DNA from: Acinetobacter sp. CS-2 | GTDB lineage: Bacteria > Pseudomonadota > Gammaproteobacteria > Pseudomonadales > Moraxellaceae | Direction of reading: 5' to 3' | Assembly (NCBI RefSeq): GCF_016599715.1 | Contig: NZ_CP067019.1 | Coordinates: 806,001-870,000 of the forward strand | Length of the DNA: 64,000 bases | Shown here: one piece after another, positions 39,089-47,575 of the stretch | Position numbering within the stretch: the first letter of the stretch is position 1 | How the letters are laid out: each line of letters begins with the position of its first letter | The notes under the pieces: generated by a model | Databases searched by the model: none | Seen by the model: only the letters and a program-made list of their open reading frames with translations | What the model was told of the DNA's origin: nothing | Made by a program: the position numbers and the translations under genes

Positions 39089-39997
39089 GTGTCATCTTTA
39101 ACTGACGTGCAAGCAAATGCATTAACTCAAGCACAGCAACGTATTCAACAAGATTTATTAACGGCATTAGACGCATTTTCCATTCCGGAGCCGCTTAAAG
39201 GGGCTGTGTATCATGCGGTCATGCTGGGTGGAAAACGGGTACGTCCTGCACTTTGTTATGCCACCGCTGCTTTAAAACCGAATGCAAATTTTGCTGCCGT
39301 ACGCCGTGCTGCAGTCGCCATTGAAATGATTCATTGTTATTCACTGGCCCATGATGATTTACCCTGTATGGATAATGATTCCTTGCGTCGTGGTCAACCG
39401 ACCTGTCATGTCGCTTTTGGGGAAGATACGGCATTATTGGCGGGTGATATTTTGCAGTCGATGGCCTTTGAAATCTTGGGCAGTCGCCTGTTTGATCAGG
39501 GCCCGGCAGTTGCTCCGACCATTGTTTTAAAACAGATGCAAATTTTGGCAACCGCCAGCTCGAAAATGGTCTGTGGTCAGGTGCTGGATTTGCAGGCTGA
39601 AGGCAAACGTGTCAATCAGGATGCTCTGGAAAATATTCACCGCAATAAAACCGGTGCCCTGATTTCTGCAGCCGTGATGATGACAGCCGTGACCATATTT
39701 GAAGGCACAGATCCTGCCATTCCTAAACTGCGTGAATATGCGCAAGCGATTGGACTGGCTTTTCAGGTGCAGGATGATATTCTGGATATTATTTCCGATA
39801 CGGCAGTACTGGGAAAAACTGCGGGTAAGGATGAGCAAGTGGATAAATCAACTTATCCTGCACTTATGGGGCTGGAAAAAGCTCAAGCCTATGCCAAAGA
39901 GCTGCATGATCAGGCCTTTAATGCTTTGGAGATGTTTGCTGAAAATGCAGTTGAATTGAACCAGATTTCAGAATTTTTATTGGCGCGTAAAAGTTAA
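39089..39997 (+). CDS. ispA: Farnesyl diphosphate synthase IspA
   Basis: The enzyme joins IPP with DMAPP/GPP to make farnesyl diphosphate for ubiquinone, undecaprenyl phosphate and other isoprenoids. From the GTG at 39089 (GAGG 5 bases upstream) it has 302 residues, the normal length; a longer frame from a GTG at 39008 has an odd N-terminus. The first Asp-rich motif is DDLPCMDND and the second DDILD. GGKRVRPAL near residue 45 binds IPP. Confidence 0.93.
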   Translation: MSSLTDVQANALTQAQQRIQQDLLTALDAFSIPEPLKGAVYHAVMLGGKRVRPALCYATAALKPNANFAAVRRAAVAIEMIHCYSLAHDDLPCMDNDSLRRGQPTCHVAFGEDTALLAGDILQSMAFEILGSRLFDQGPAVAPTIVLKQMQILATASSKMVCGQVLDLQAEGKRVNQDALENIHRNKTGALISAAVMMTAVTIFEGTDPAIPKLREYAQAIGLAFQVQDDILDIISDTAVLGKTAGKDEQVDKSTYPALMGLEKAQAYAKELHDQAFNALEMFAENAVELNQISEFLLARKS

Positions 39998-40024
39998 TTT
40001 GATTCAAATACAGCAGCCAAGACT

Positions 40025-40058
40025 AAAAAAAAGAGGATCATAAATCCTCTTTTTTTAT
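40025..40058. terminator. Bidirectional terminator
   Basis: AAAGAGGAT and ATCCTCTTT with A and T runs lie between ispA (+) and the converging putP (-). Confidence 0.87.
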
Positions 40059-40076
40059 AGGCTTAGACTGTAAAAA

Positions 40077-41567
40077 TTATTTAGATGCTTTATACAGGCG
40101 GTCACCTTCATCGAAACGGGTGGTGACTTCAGCAGAAGGGGCTTTACCCAGCAGGCTGACCACGACAATGGCAATGATTGAAGCAATGAAGCCGGGAATA
40201 ATTTCATAAACACCGGTATTGCCCAACAGGTTTTTCCATAGAATCACCACCACAGCTCCGACCAGCATACCTGCAAGAGCACCATTTAAAGTCATACGAC
40301 GCCAAAACAAAGACAGAATAATCAGTGGACCAAAGGCTGCACCAAAACCTGCCCAAGCATAAGCCACCAAACCTAAAACCTTGGATTCAGGGTTTCCAGC
40401 CATCCAGATGGCAAGCAGGGCAATCAGTAACACCATCAGACGTCCCACCCAAACCAGTTCTTTTTGTGTGGCATTTTTACGCAAGAAGGATTTGTAAAAG
40501 TCTTCGGTCAAGGTACTTGAGCAGACCAATAACTGACAACTCAGAGTACTCATCACCGCGGCTAAAATGGCAGCCAGTACAATACCTGCAATCCACGGAT
40601 TAAACAGAATTTTGGTCAGTTCCATAAATACAGTTTCAGGATTAGCCGTCACAGCACCAGCCAGTTCCGGATGCTGCTGGAAGTAGGCAATCCCAAAGAA
40701 GCCTGCTGCCACCGCACCACCTAGACATAACGTCATCCAGGTCATACCGATACGGCGTGCATTGGGAATGGATTTCACCGAATCTGCTGCCATAAAACGC
40801 ACCAGAATATGTGGTTGACCAAAGTAGCCTAAGCCCCAGGCAAGTAAGGACATAACCGCCACAAAGCTTAGATCACCCATGATATCCATCGCTTGCGGAC
40901 GTGCAGCTTCAAGTGCCAGGGTCATTTGAGACAGGTCCGAGAAGCTCAGAATGGTCACAATAGGGGTGAGTAACAGAGCAAAAATCATCAATGACGCTTG
41001 AATGGTGTCGGTCCAGCTGACCGCGAGGAAGCCACCGATAAATACATAACTGATGGTGGCAATCGCACTGATCCACAGTGCCGTGCTATAGGACAGGTCA
41101 AACATGTTTTCAAACAGGCGCGCACCAGCCACCATGCCGGAAGCACAATAAATGGCAAAGAAAATCAGAATAATGAAAGCCGATGCCACACGTAAAATTT
41201 TCTTCTGGTCATTAAAGCGGTTGGAGAAATAGTCCGGCAGGGTCAGGGCATTGTGCTGTACTTCGGTGTGTACACGTAAACGTCCAGCAACCAGCAGCCA
41301 GTTGAGCCAGGCACCAATAATCAGGCCAATTGCAATCCACATTTCAGGTAAACCCGAAAGGTAAATTGCGCCAGGAAGGCCCATCAGCAGCCAGCCACTC
41401 ATATCTGAAGCACCAGCAGAAAGCGCCGTCACGAAACTACCTAAACGACGACCTCCGAGAATGTAATCAGAAAAATTGGCTGTGGCGCGATAAGCTAGAA
41501 GGCCAATCGCGATCATGGCGACAATATAAAAAAGAAAGGTAATTAAGGTCGGATTCAGGGAGTTCAT
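40077..41567 (-). CDS. putP: Sodium/proline symporter PutP
   Basis: A sodium-coupled proline importer of the SSS family. From the ATG at 41567 the protein has 496 residues with about 13 membrane segments. Characteristic blocks are YILGGRRLGSFVTALSAGAS near residue 35, ASDMSGWLLMGLPG next to it, and WTDTIQASLMIFAL near 180, all close to PutP. The longer frame to 41606 adds a basic stretch without a site. Proline as substrate follows from the close family match. Confidence 0.92.
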   Translation of the reverse strand: MNSLNPTLITFLFYIVAMIAIGLLAYRATANFSDYILGGRRLGSFVTALSAGASDMSGWLLMGLPGAIYLSGLPEMWIAIGLIIGAWLNWLLVAGRLRVHTEVQHNALTLPDYFSNRFNDQKKILRVASAFIILIFFAIYCASGMVAGARLFENMFDLSYSTALWISAIATISYVFIGGFLAVSWTDTIQASLMIFALLLTPIVTILSFSDLSQMTLALEAARPQAMDIMGDLSFVAVMSLLAWGLGYFGQPHILVRFMAADSVKSIPNARRIGMTWMTLCLGGAVAAGFFGIAYFQQHPELAGAVTANPETVFMELTKILFNPWIAGIVLAAILAAVMSTLSCQLLVCSSTLTEDFYKSFLRKNATQKELVWVGRLMVLLIALLAIWMAGNPESKVLGLVAYAWAGFGAAFGPLIILSLFWRRMTLNGALAGMLVGAVVVILWKNLLGNTGVYEIIPGFIASIIAIVVVSLLGKAPSAEVTTRFDEGDRLYKASK

Positions 41568-41702
41568 ACGGTATCCCGTTACACGGTGGACAGTAGATCG
41601 AAACACAGGCTTTTAAAGAACAAGCACAAATCATTTCAAAAAAATAACGCGAAATTTAACCATAGATTAAAAAAAAATGCTGAGTTTTTCTTGGCTGAAA
41701 TA

Positions 41703-41732
41703 AAAATAGACAGCTTTTGCTGTCTATTTTTT
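41703..41732 (-). terminator. Terminator of the nfeD-qmcA operon
   Basis: AAAATAGACAGC and GCTGTCTATTTT with loop TTTT, directly after the qmcA stop. Confidence 0.86.
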
Positions 41733-41748
41733 AATATAAAAGAGTAGC

Positions 41749-42603
41749 TTACTGATTGCGTCCCATTACTCCACGAATGGTGTTCAGGATGTCTGCAGGT
41801 AACACCACAGTTTTGGCATTATTGGATTTCGACATGTCCTGCATGGCTTTGACATACTGTTCACCAAGCAAATAAGCCACCGGAATTTCCTTATCTCCTA
41901 CGGCTGAAGTCACCATTTCAATGGCACGTTGCGAAGACTCAGCCAACACCACTTGCGCTTCTGCATCACGGCGTGAAGCTTCTAGGCGACCATCGGCTTC
42001 CAAAATTGCTGCCTGTTTTTCACCATCTGCCTTGGTCACGGTAGCACGACGCTGACGCTCGGCAGCCGCTTGAGCTTCCATGGCCGCCTGCATAGTGGCT
42101 GAAGGTTGGATATCCTGAATTTCCACGGTTTTCAGGGTAATGCCCCAATCGGAAATATCATCGGAAATAGCGGCTTTCAGTTTCGCTTTAATGTGATCAC
42201 GTGAGGATAGCGCATCATCCAGATCCATTTCACCGACAATTGAACGCAGTGAAGTTTGCACCAGGTTCTGAATGGCCCAAGTATAGTTTTCAATGCCGTA
42301 AACCGCTTTTTCTGGGGTAGTGATATTAATGTACGCCACTGCATTCATCAGTAGCACCGCATTGTCACGGGTAATGACTTCCTGTGAAGGAATATCCAGC
42401 ACGATATCTTTGGTGGTCACTTTATATGCTACTTCATCAATATACGGAATGACAAAACTGAGTCCCGGTCCCAAAGTGGTATGGTATTTACCCAGACGTT
42501 GCACGATCCATTTATAACCCTGCGGGACAATGCGCACCCCTTTAAAAATGGTCACGCCGGCAAAAACCAGCAGTGCTAAAACAATAATTGTTCCACCAGA
42601 CAT
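41749..42603 (-). CDS. qmcA: SPFH/stomatin-family protein (QmcA-like)
   Basis: A 284-residue membrane-anchored protein: one N-terminal hydrophobic segment, the SPFH domain (RIVPQGYKWIVQRLGKYH to about residue 170), then an Ala/Glu/Arg-rich coiled coil (MEAQAAAERQRRATVTKADGE). These proteins form oligomers that organise the membrane and often pair with NfeD, as here (nfeD lies 13 bp upstream). GAGGAAA precedes the ATG. Confidence 0.9.
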   Translation of the reverse strand: MSGGTIIVLALLVFAGVTIFKGVRIVPQGYKWIVQRLGKYHTTLGPGLSFVIPYIDEVAYKVTTKDIVLDIPSQEVITRDNAVLLMNAVAYINITTPEKAVYGIENYTWAIQNLVQTSLRSIVGEMDLDDALSSRDHIKAKLKAAISDDISDWGITLKTVEIQDIQPSATMQAAMEAQAAAERQRRATVTKADGEKQAAILEADGRLEASRRDAEAQVVLAESSQRAIEMVTSAVGDKEIPVAYLLGEQYVKAMQDMSKSNNAKTVVLPADILNTIRGVMGRNQ

Positions 42604-42616
42604 GTTATTTCCTCAC

Positions 42617-43090
42617 TTATATATTTTCGTTATTGGGATGGTGTGGTTTAACCACCAGATCATTGCCGAGAATATCGACCACGCGAACCCGATCACCCAC
42701 TTCTACCGGAGACAGCGTCCGACAGTTCCACTCATCTGACCCCAAAACCGGCATGGGAAAACGCACCGTAATCAGGTCATGCTGCATATGAGTCTGAATG
42801 ACCATGCCCACCTGACCAATAGTCGCTTCACGAGATAATCCGGCTTTGGTTTTATCAATAGAAAGCGGTTTGATAAATTTGAACCACAACAAGGTGCATA
42901 GCACAGACAGGATAATCCAGGTGACAATCTGGGTGGTTAAGCCCATCATCGGAAACATCCAGAATAAAACACCGACCATGATGGCTGCGATGCCAAACCA
43001 TAGTGCAGCAAAAGCGGGGATTACCAATTCAGAAAGCATCAGTAATACCCCGAGTACAAACCAATGCCAAGGTTCGAATGCAAATTCCAT
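42617..43090 (-). CDS. NfeD family protein
   Basis: A 157-residue protein with about three membrane segments in the first 75 residues and a C-terminal OB-like domain (LSREATIGQVGMVIQTHMQ to VRVVDILGNDLVV). This is the short NfeD1b-type protein that couples with stomatin homologues. First gene of a two-gene operon with qmcA. Confidence 0.88.
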   Translation of the reverse strand: MEFAFEPWHWFVLGVLLMLSELVIPAFAALWFGIAAIMVGVLFWMFPMMGLTTQIVTWIILSVLCTLLWFKFIKPLSIDKTKAGLSREATIGQVGMVIQTHMQHDLITVRFPMPVLGSDEWNCRTLSPVEVGDRVRVVDILGNDLVVKPHHPNNENI

Positions 43091-43188
43091 ACATCTACTC
43101 GTGTATTGTCAAAATAAAGAGAGACTATAAGGCCTCCATATCAATTTAGCAGATGAATAAGTCTTTGAATATTAAAAAAGCATATTTT

Positions 43189-44106
43189 TTAGATTCTGGA
43201 TTTTGGCGCGGATTTAAAGGCTGCGGGTGATTTTTTAAAGTCGCTGATCGCCTTTTTAATGGCGATGATTTTCAGCTGGGTCGCTTTTTCGCCTTCTAGA
43301 ATGGATGCATTGCTGGCTTTTAAATCCAGCGTGCCTAAATGTCCCACTTTAGGCTGAATGATCACATTGGCCTGATTCAGTTCTTCATGAATGCTTTGTT
43401 GACCCATAATATTGATGGTCTGGTCCAGTAGGCCCCACATATTCATCGGTTGATTGCCACTCGGTCGTGCAGAAATGTCGACGGCAATAACAATATCTGC
43501 ACCCATCGCTTTCGCGGTTTTCACCGGAATCGGGCTGACCAGCCCCCCATCGACATACTGTTTCCCACCGATGGTAGCGGGAACAAAGACATTGGGGATA
43601 CTGCAGGAAGCACGCACCGCCTGACCGGCATTGCCTTTAATAAATTCAGCTTTAGTGCCGGTGTCCAGACGGGTTGCAACCGCTGCAAAGCGAATCGGGA
43701 ATTGCTCAATCGGTTTGTTGGCAATATGCTGGTTGACATAATTCTGCAATTTTTGACCTTGTACAACACCTTGACTGTTCAGGGTTAAATCACGGATATC
43801 CGATTCTTTTAAAGTCAGTGCAATTTGCTGTAGTTGATAGGGCGTTTTACCACTGGCATAAATACTGCCGACAAAACTTCCGGCACTGGTCCCGGTGACA
43901 ATTTTTGGTTTAATGCCGTGCGATTCTAAAACTTTCAGCACACCAATATGGGCAAATCCTTTAGCCCCGCCACCTCCAAGCGCAATGGCAATGACAGGTT
44001 CGCGGGCCTTGATGGTTGTGGTTTGCGGTGGTTTTTTGGTGGTTTTGTCACAGCCAATCAGTCCAAGCCCTAGTAGAGCAATGAAAGAATATTGCACAAG
44101 CTTCAT
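43189..44106 (-). CDS. Patatin-like phospholipase, lipoprotein
   Basis: A patatin-fold acyl hydrolase of about 305 residues, RssA-like. From the ATG at 44106 it starts with a lipoprotein signal ending LGLIGC, so it should be lipid-anchored. The oxyanion loop is ALGGGGAKG, the nucleophile elbow GTSAGS (Gly-x-Ser-x-Gly), and the catalytic Asp lies in VDGGLVSP. The longer frame to 44145 adds residues ahead of the signal. Likely target: membrane lipids, not proven. Confidence 0.87.
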   Translation of the reverse strand: MKLVQYSFIALLGLGLIGCDKTTKKPPQTTTIKAREPVIAIALGGGGAKGFAHIGVLKVLESHGIKPKIVTGTSAGSFVGSIYASGKTPYQLQQIALTLKESDIRDLTLNSQGVVQGQKLQNYVNQHIANKPIEQFPIRFAAVATRLDTGTKAEFIKGNAGQAVRASCSIPNVFVPATIGGKQYVDGGLVSPIPVKTAKAMGADIVIAVDISARPSGNQPMNMWGLLDQTINIMGQQSIHEELNQANVIIQPKVGHLGTLDLKASNASILEGEKATQLKIIAIKKAISDFKKSPAAFKSAPKSRI

Positions 44107-44171
44107 GGTTGAATTTGTATACCAATGAGATGAAAATTTGCGCACATGACAGCAGATAATTGCTATTTTGA

Positions 44172-44798
44172 CTAGCTGTTTTTTATACGATTTTGTAACG
44201 GTTTGGCTAACCAGTCCGGATTTTTAGCTGAAAATTTGCCGGTATAGTGATCCAAAATCTGTTCTACATCCTGCGCGTAATTTCCTGTTGGCTGAAACAC
44301 GCCCAGACAGTGTATCGCCTTGTTTTTATAATCCAGTGAAAACATCACAATCGGGATATGGGCACCCACGGCAATGCGGTAAAAACCACTTCTAAACGAT
44401 TCAGCCTGTTTGCGTGTTCCTTCCGGTGCCATACCGACCCAGATCTGCTGTTGCGTATTAATAAAGTCGATAATTTGCTGAGTGGTGCCCTGTTGGATAC
44501 TGCGATTGACCGGAATCACCCCAATCCATTCAAGTATGGGTTTCAGCGGTGTGTTAAATAAGGTGTGTTTGCCAAAAACCGTGATCTTGATGCCCAGTCC
44601 AAGCAGTGCTGCAAAACCGTGCCAGGCATCGATATTCGAGGTGTGTGGAGAAATAATGGCGACCGCTTTCGGCAGGTTGGGAAAATCACCCTCAAAACTC
44701 CAGCCTTGGGCAAGAAATAATTTTTTGAAAATATTTCGGCTTAAGTGACCACTACGGGCAGGCACTTGATCGGGCAAGGTCGGAAAGTGTTGAGTCAT
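44172..44798 (-). CDS. PlsC-like acyltransferase
   Basis: A glycerolipid acyltransferase-like protein of 208 residues from the ATG at 44798 (an in-frame GTG at 44813 is also possible). The catalytic H-x4-D motif is HTSNID near residue 50, and the substrate-binding PEGTR motif appears as MAPEGTRKQ near 130. The family acylates lysophosphatidic acid, but short forms like this also act on other acceptors. No strong membrane segment. It may work with the patatin lipoprotein next door. Confidence 0.83.
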   Translation of the reverse strand: MTQHFPTLPDQVPARSGHLSRNIFKKLFLAQGWSFEGDFPNLPKAVAIISPHTSNIDAWHGFAALLGLGIKITVFGKHTLFNTPLKPILEWIGVIPVNRSIQQGTTQQIIDFINTQQQIWVGMAPEGTRKQAESFRSGFYRIAVGAHIPIVMFSLDYKNKAIHCLGVFQPTGNYAQDVEQILDHYTGKFSAKNPDWLAKPLQNRIKNS

Positions 44799-44943
44799 GG
44801 TGTTTGATTGCACTCTCGCGTAAATTTATCGGCTTTTAAACATGTTAAGCTTTTGTAAAATAAGATTCATTGGCAAAATATCAACTGTCATTCAGCTTGC
44901 CTGATCAAAATAGTCAATCCGGTTTTGACCCGAAGGGCCCACT

Positions 44944-46191
44944 ATGCCGAGTACACGTAACATCTATCTCTTGTTGTTCTCTTTATATTGGGCCCAAGGT
45001 TTACCGGTTGGTTTTATGACCCATGCTTTACCCGTGATTTTACGTACTCAAGGGGTGTCACTGGCACAGATTGGCGGTTTTGGCTTATTGATGTTGCCTT
45101 GGTCGATTAAAATTTTCTGGGCTCCCTGGGTTGACCGTTTTGGCCATGCAGCATTTGGACATTACCGTAGCTGGATTATTCCGACCCAGTTATTGAGTGT
45201 GGTCGTATTGACTGGCTTATCTTTTCTGCCGATTCAGGCTTTAAACCAGCCTGAATACTTGCTGGCTTTTTTTGTGGCTTTACTGAGTATGAATCTGGTC
45301 GGTGCAACGCAAGATATTGCTACCGATGGTCTCGCGGTCAATATGCTGAACAATCAGCAGCAGCATTGGGGCAACACCTTTCAGGTCATTGGCTCACGAT
45401 TGGGCTTTATTGTCGGTGGGGGAGCTATTTTATGGGCACTGGACTGGCTGGATTGGCAAAGCACATTTTTAATCTTGGCGGGACTGGTGCTGTTGAATAC
45501 TTTACCGATTTTATGGCTGAAAGAACCGCAACGATTAAAGCATATGCTGTCCAGTACCGAAGCAGGAACATTTCGCTGGCAAAAAATAAAAGATTATCTT
45601 GCTTATTTTTATCGAGAGCAAAATGTTGCTGCATGGTTAGCGGTGCTCATCACCTTTAAAATTGCCGATGGTTTAGCTGGACCTTTGCTGAAACCCTTAA
45701 TGGTGGATTTAGGACTGACATTTTCCCAAATTGGCATTTATGTGACCATGTTTGGCGCTGTGGCTGCACTCATCGGTGCAGGGCTTGCAGGGTTCAGCCT
45801 GAAGTATGTGTCCCGTGAGCATGCTTTACTCGGTTTTTCTATTCTGAAAATTTTCACTTTGGCTGCCTACGCATGGCTAGCTGTTCAATATGAGGCACAA
45901 CGCTTTATTGATGTCTGGATCATTTATCTGATCAATGCCGCTGAAGACATGATTTCTGCCATGCTGTTGGTGGTGATGCTGACTCTGGTCATGCAATACA
46001 GCCGCAAACATTTAGCAGGAACAGATTTCACTTTCCAGGTGGCGTTGATGGCAACCGTGAGCGGAGGACTGTATAGCCTAAGCGGGATTTTAGGCGATCT
46101 CTTGGGTTATGCGAGTTATTTAAGCTTGATCACCGTGTTGGCATTGCTCTGTATTGTCCCGATTCTGAGATGGAAAAACAGTTTGCTCTAA
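44944..46191 (+). CDS. MFS transporter (AmpG / RhtX-FptX-like)
   Basis: A 415-residue major facilitator with about 12 membrane segments. The N-terminus YLLLFSLYWAQGLPVGFMTHALPVIL and LPWSIKIFWAPWVDRFG resemble both AmpG muropeptide permeases and RhtX/FptX siderophore importers; an early block GATQDIATDG is typical of this branch. Which substrate it moves cannot be decided. No siderophore or peptidoglycan genes are adjacent. It is a single-gene unit. Confidence 0.8.
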   Translation: MPSTRNIYLLLFSLYWAQGLPVGFMTHALPVILRTQGVSLAQIGGFGLLMLPWSIKIFWAPWVDRFGHAAFGHYRSWIIPTQLLSVVVLTGLSFLPIQALNQPEYLLAFFVALLSMNLVGATQDIATDGLAVNMLNNQQQHWGNTFQVIGSRLGFIVGGGAILWALDWLDWQSTFLILAGLVLLNTLPILWLKEPQRLKHMLSSTEAGTFRWQKIKDYLAYFYREQNVAAWLAVLITFKIADGLAGPLLKPLMVDLGLTFSQIGIYVTMFGAVAALIGAGLAGFSLKYVSREHALLGFSILKIFTLAAYAWLAVQYEAQRFIDVWIIYLINAAEDMISAMLLVVMLTLVMQYSRKHLAGTDFTFQVALMATVSGGLYSLSGILGDLLGYASYLSLITVLALLCIVPILRWKNSLL

Positions 46192-46332
46192 ACCCTAAAA
46201 GCTTTTTAATTCAATTCAATATACATTTAAAATCTAAGGATTAAATAAGATAACTAAATAAAAATTAAATCATTTTTTTAAATATTTCTGAATTGTAACA
46301 TCTGTTACAGAATAACTTAGGGGTATTTATAG

Positions 46333-47448
46333 ATGAAAACCAAATTAGCAGCAGCGATTGCATTAAGCCTACTAGCAGCACCAACTTTTGCAGCACCAAC
46401 TCTTTATGGGGAAATTGATGCAAGTATCGATTACTTGCCAGAAGATAATGCCAATACTTCGGATAAAGATGTAGTAGAAGTCAGTTCTAATAGCTCTTTC
46501 ATTGGTTTAAAGGGTGAAGAAAAACTGAACGATCGTCTAAACGCAGTTTATGCGATTGAATGGGGTCTCAGCGCAGATGGTGATAGTACAGACTGGACTA
46601 CGCGTAACCGTTTTGTCGGTTTAAAAGATGCTCAGCTCGGTACTTTAAAAGTGGGTGCACATGACACGCCATTGAAGCAACTCTCAAGTCCAGTTGATAG
46701 TTTTAACAACTACGTTGCTAATAAAGCAGATGTAAACGGTATTTTCACTGGTGAAGCCCGTATATCGAATGCAGTCATTTATGAATCTCCGGCAATTAAA
46801 TTGCCTACAGGTACCATTAAAGTGAATGCGTTGTTGGCCTCTGGTGAAGATTCAGGCATTGCAAAAGGTAATGGCTCATCTAAAACTGCTGGTCGTGGTT
46901 TAGGCGATGCATGGTCTGCATCTGTAGTCTATGACAGCCCAGTCGTTGTGGCGGGTATTGCTTATGATAAAGCGATTCCAAGTAATTTTGCAGGACGTGG
47001 TTTTGTCAATGCATCTGCTCCAGAAGTAACTGCTGGTGCTGCAGGCAGTGCGTTTGCCGCAGCAAATACACTACGTGCCATTGGTCGTGTAAACATTGAT
47101 GGTGGTTTGGCATTAAAAGCACTTTATCAGACTTCTGAAGTAGAAGATGCAGCCGGCAATGAACTACCAGCAGCAGATATCGACGATTCACAAGGCTGGT
47201 TGTTGGGCGCAGAATATAATTTGCCAACTGCCAAGGCCTGGACGGTAAAAGCACAATATAGCCAAAATACAACCAGCTTTAAGTCAGCAAAATCAGACTT
47301 TGATGCGCAACAAATTTTTGTCGGTGCAGATTATGCATTTAATAAACAGGTAAAAGCTTATGGTTATGCCGGTTATCTGACTCTTGAACAAGGTTCGAAT
47401 GAAACTAAACAACCTGTAGTCGGTACAGGATTAGAATATAAGTTCTAA
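46333..47448 (+). CDS. Gram-negative porin (Porin_4 type)
   Basis: A 371-residue outer membrane protein with a signal peptide (cut after TFA), then APTLYGEIDASIDYL, the usual first strand of neisserial-type general porins. Blocks such as SSFIGLKGEEKLNDRLNAVYAIEWG and NRFVGLKDAQLGTLKVGAHDTP fit the family, and the protein ends VGTGLEYKF with a terminal Phe. It should form trimers for small-solute diffusion. It is a single gene with a strong terminator. Confidence 0.9.
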   Translation: MKTKLAAAIALSLLAAPTFAAPTLYGEIDASIDYLPEDNANTSDKDVVEVSSNSSFIGLKGEEKLNDRLNAVYAIEWGLSADGDSTDWTTRNRFVGLKDAQLGTLKVGAHDTPLKQLSSPVDSFNNYVANKADVNGIFTGEARISNAVIYESPAIKLPTGTIKVNALLASGEDSGIAKGNGSSKTAGRGLGDAWSASVVYDSPVVVAGIAYDKAIPSNFAGRGFVNASAPEVTAGAAGSAFAAANTLRAIGRVNIDGGLALKALYQTSEVEDAAGNELPAADIDDSQGWLLGAEYNLPTAKAWTVKAQYSQNTTSFKSAKSDFDAQQIFVGADYAFNKQVKAYGYAGYLTLEQGSNETKQPVVGTGLEYKF

Positions 47449-47467
47449 TCTGTCCATTGTTTTTTCT

Positions 47468-47498
47468 AAAAGGCGATGTTTTACATCGCCTTTTTTAT
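47468..47498 (+). terminator. Terminator of the porin gene
   Basis: AAAAGGCGATGT and ACATCGCCTTTT with a TTT loop and T run. Confidence 0.9.
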
Positions 47499-47511
47499 TA
47501 CTGGTTTTTAT

Positions 47512-47528
47512 ATTAAGTGAATTTTAAG
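47512..47528 (+). promoter_or_regulatory. Candidate PmrA box upstream of pmrC
   Basis: ATTAAG-TGAAT-TTTAAG is two half sites of the YTTAAK/HTTAAD type separated by exactly 5 bases, the layout of known PmrA boxes. It lies about 50-65 bases before the pmrC ATG, with a TATTCT -10-like sequence at 47533 and a third half site (ATTAAG) at 47542. Confidence 0.7.
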
Positions 47529-47575
47529 TTTGGTATTCTACATTAAGACAACAGTAGAAAGATTAACCAACAGTC

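Noticed and set aside
47512..47528. PmrA box as chance AT sequence
   Set aside because: Not rejected outright: spacing of exactly 5 and the position before pmrC favour a real site, so it is listed as a feature.
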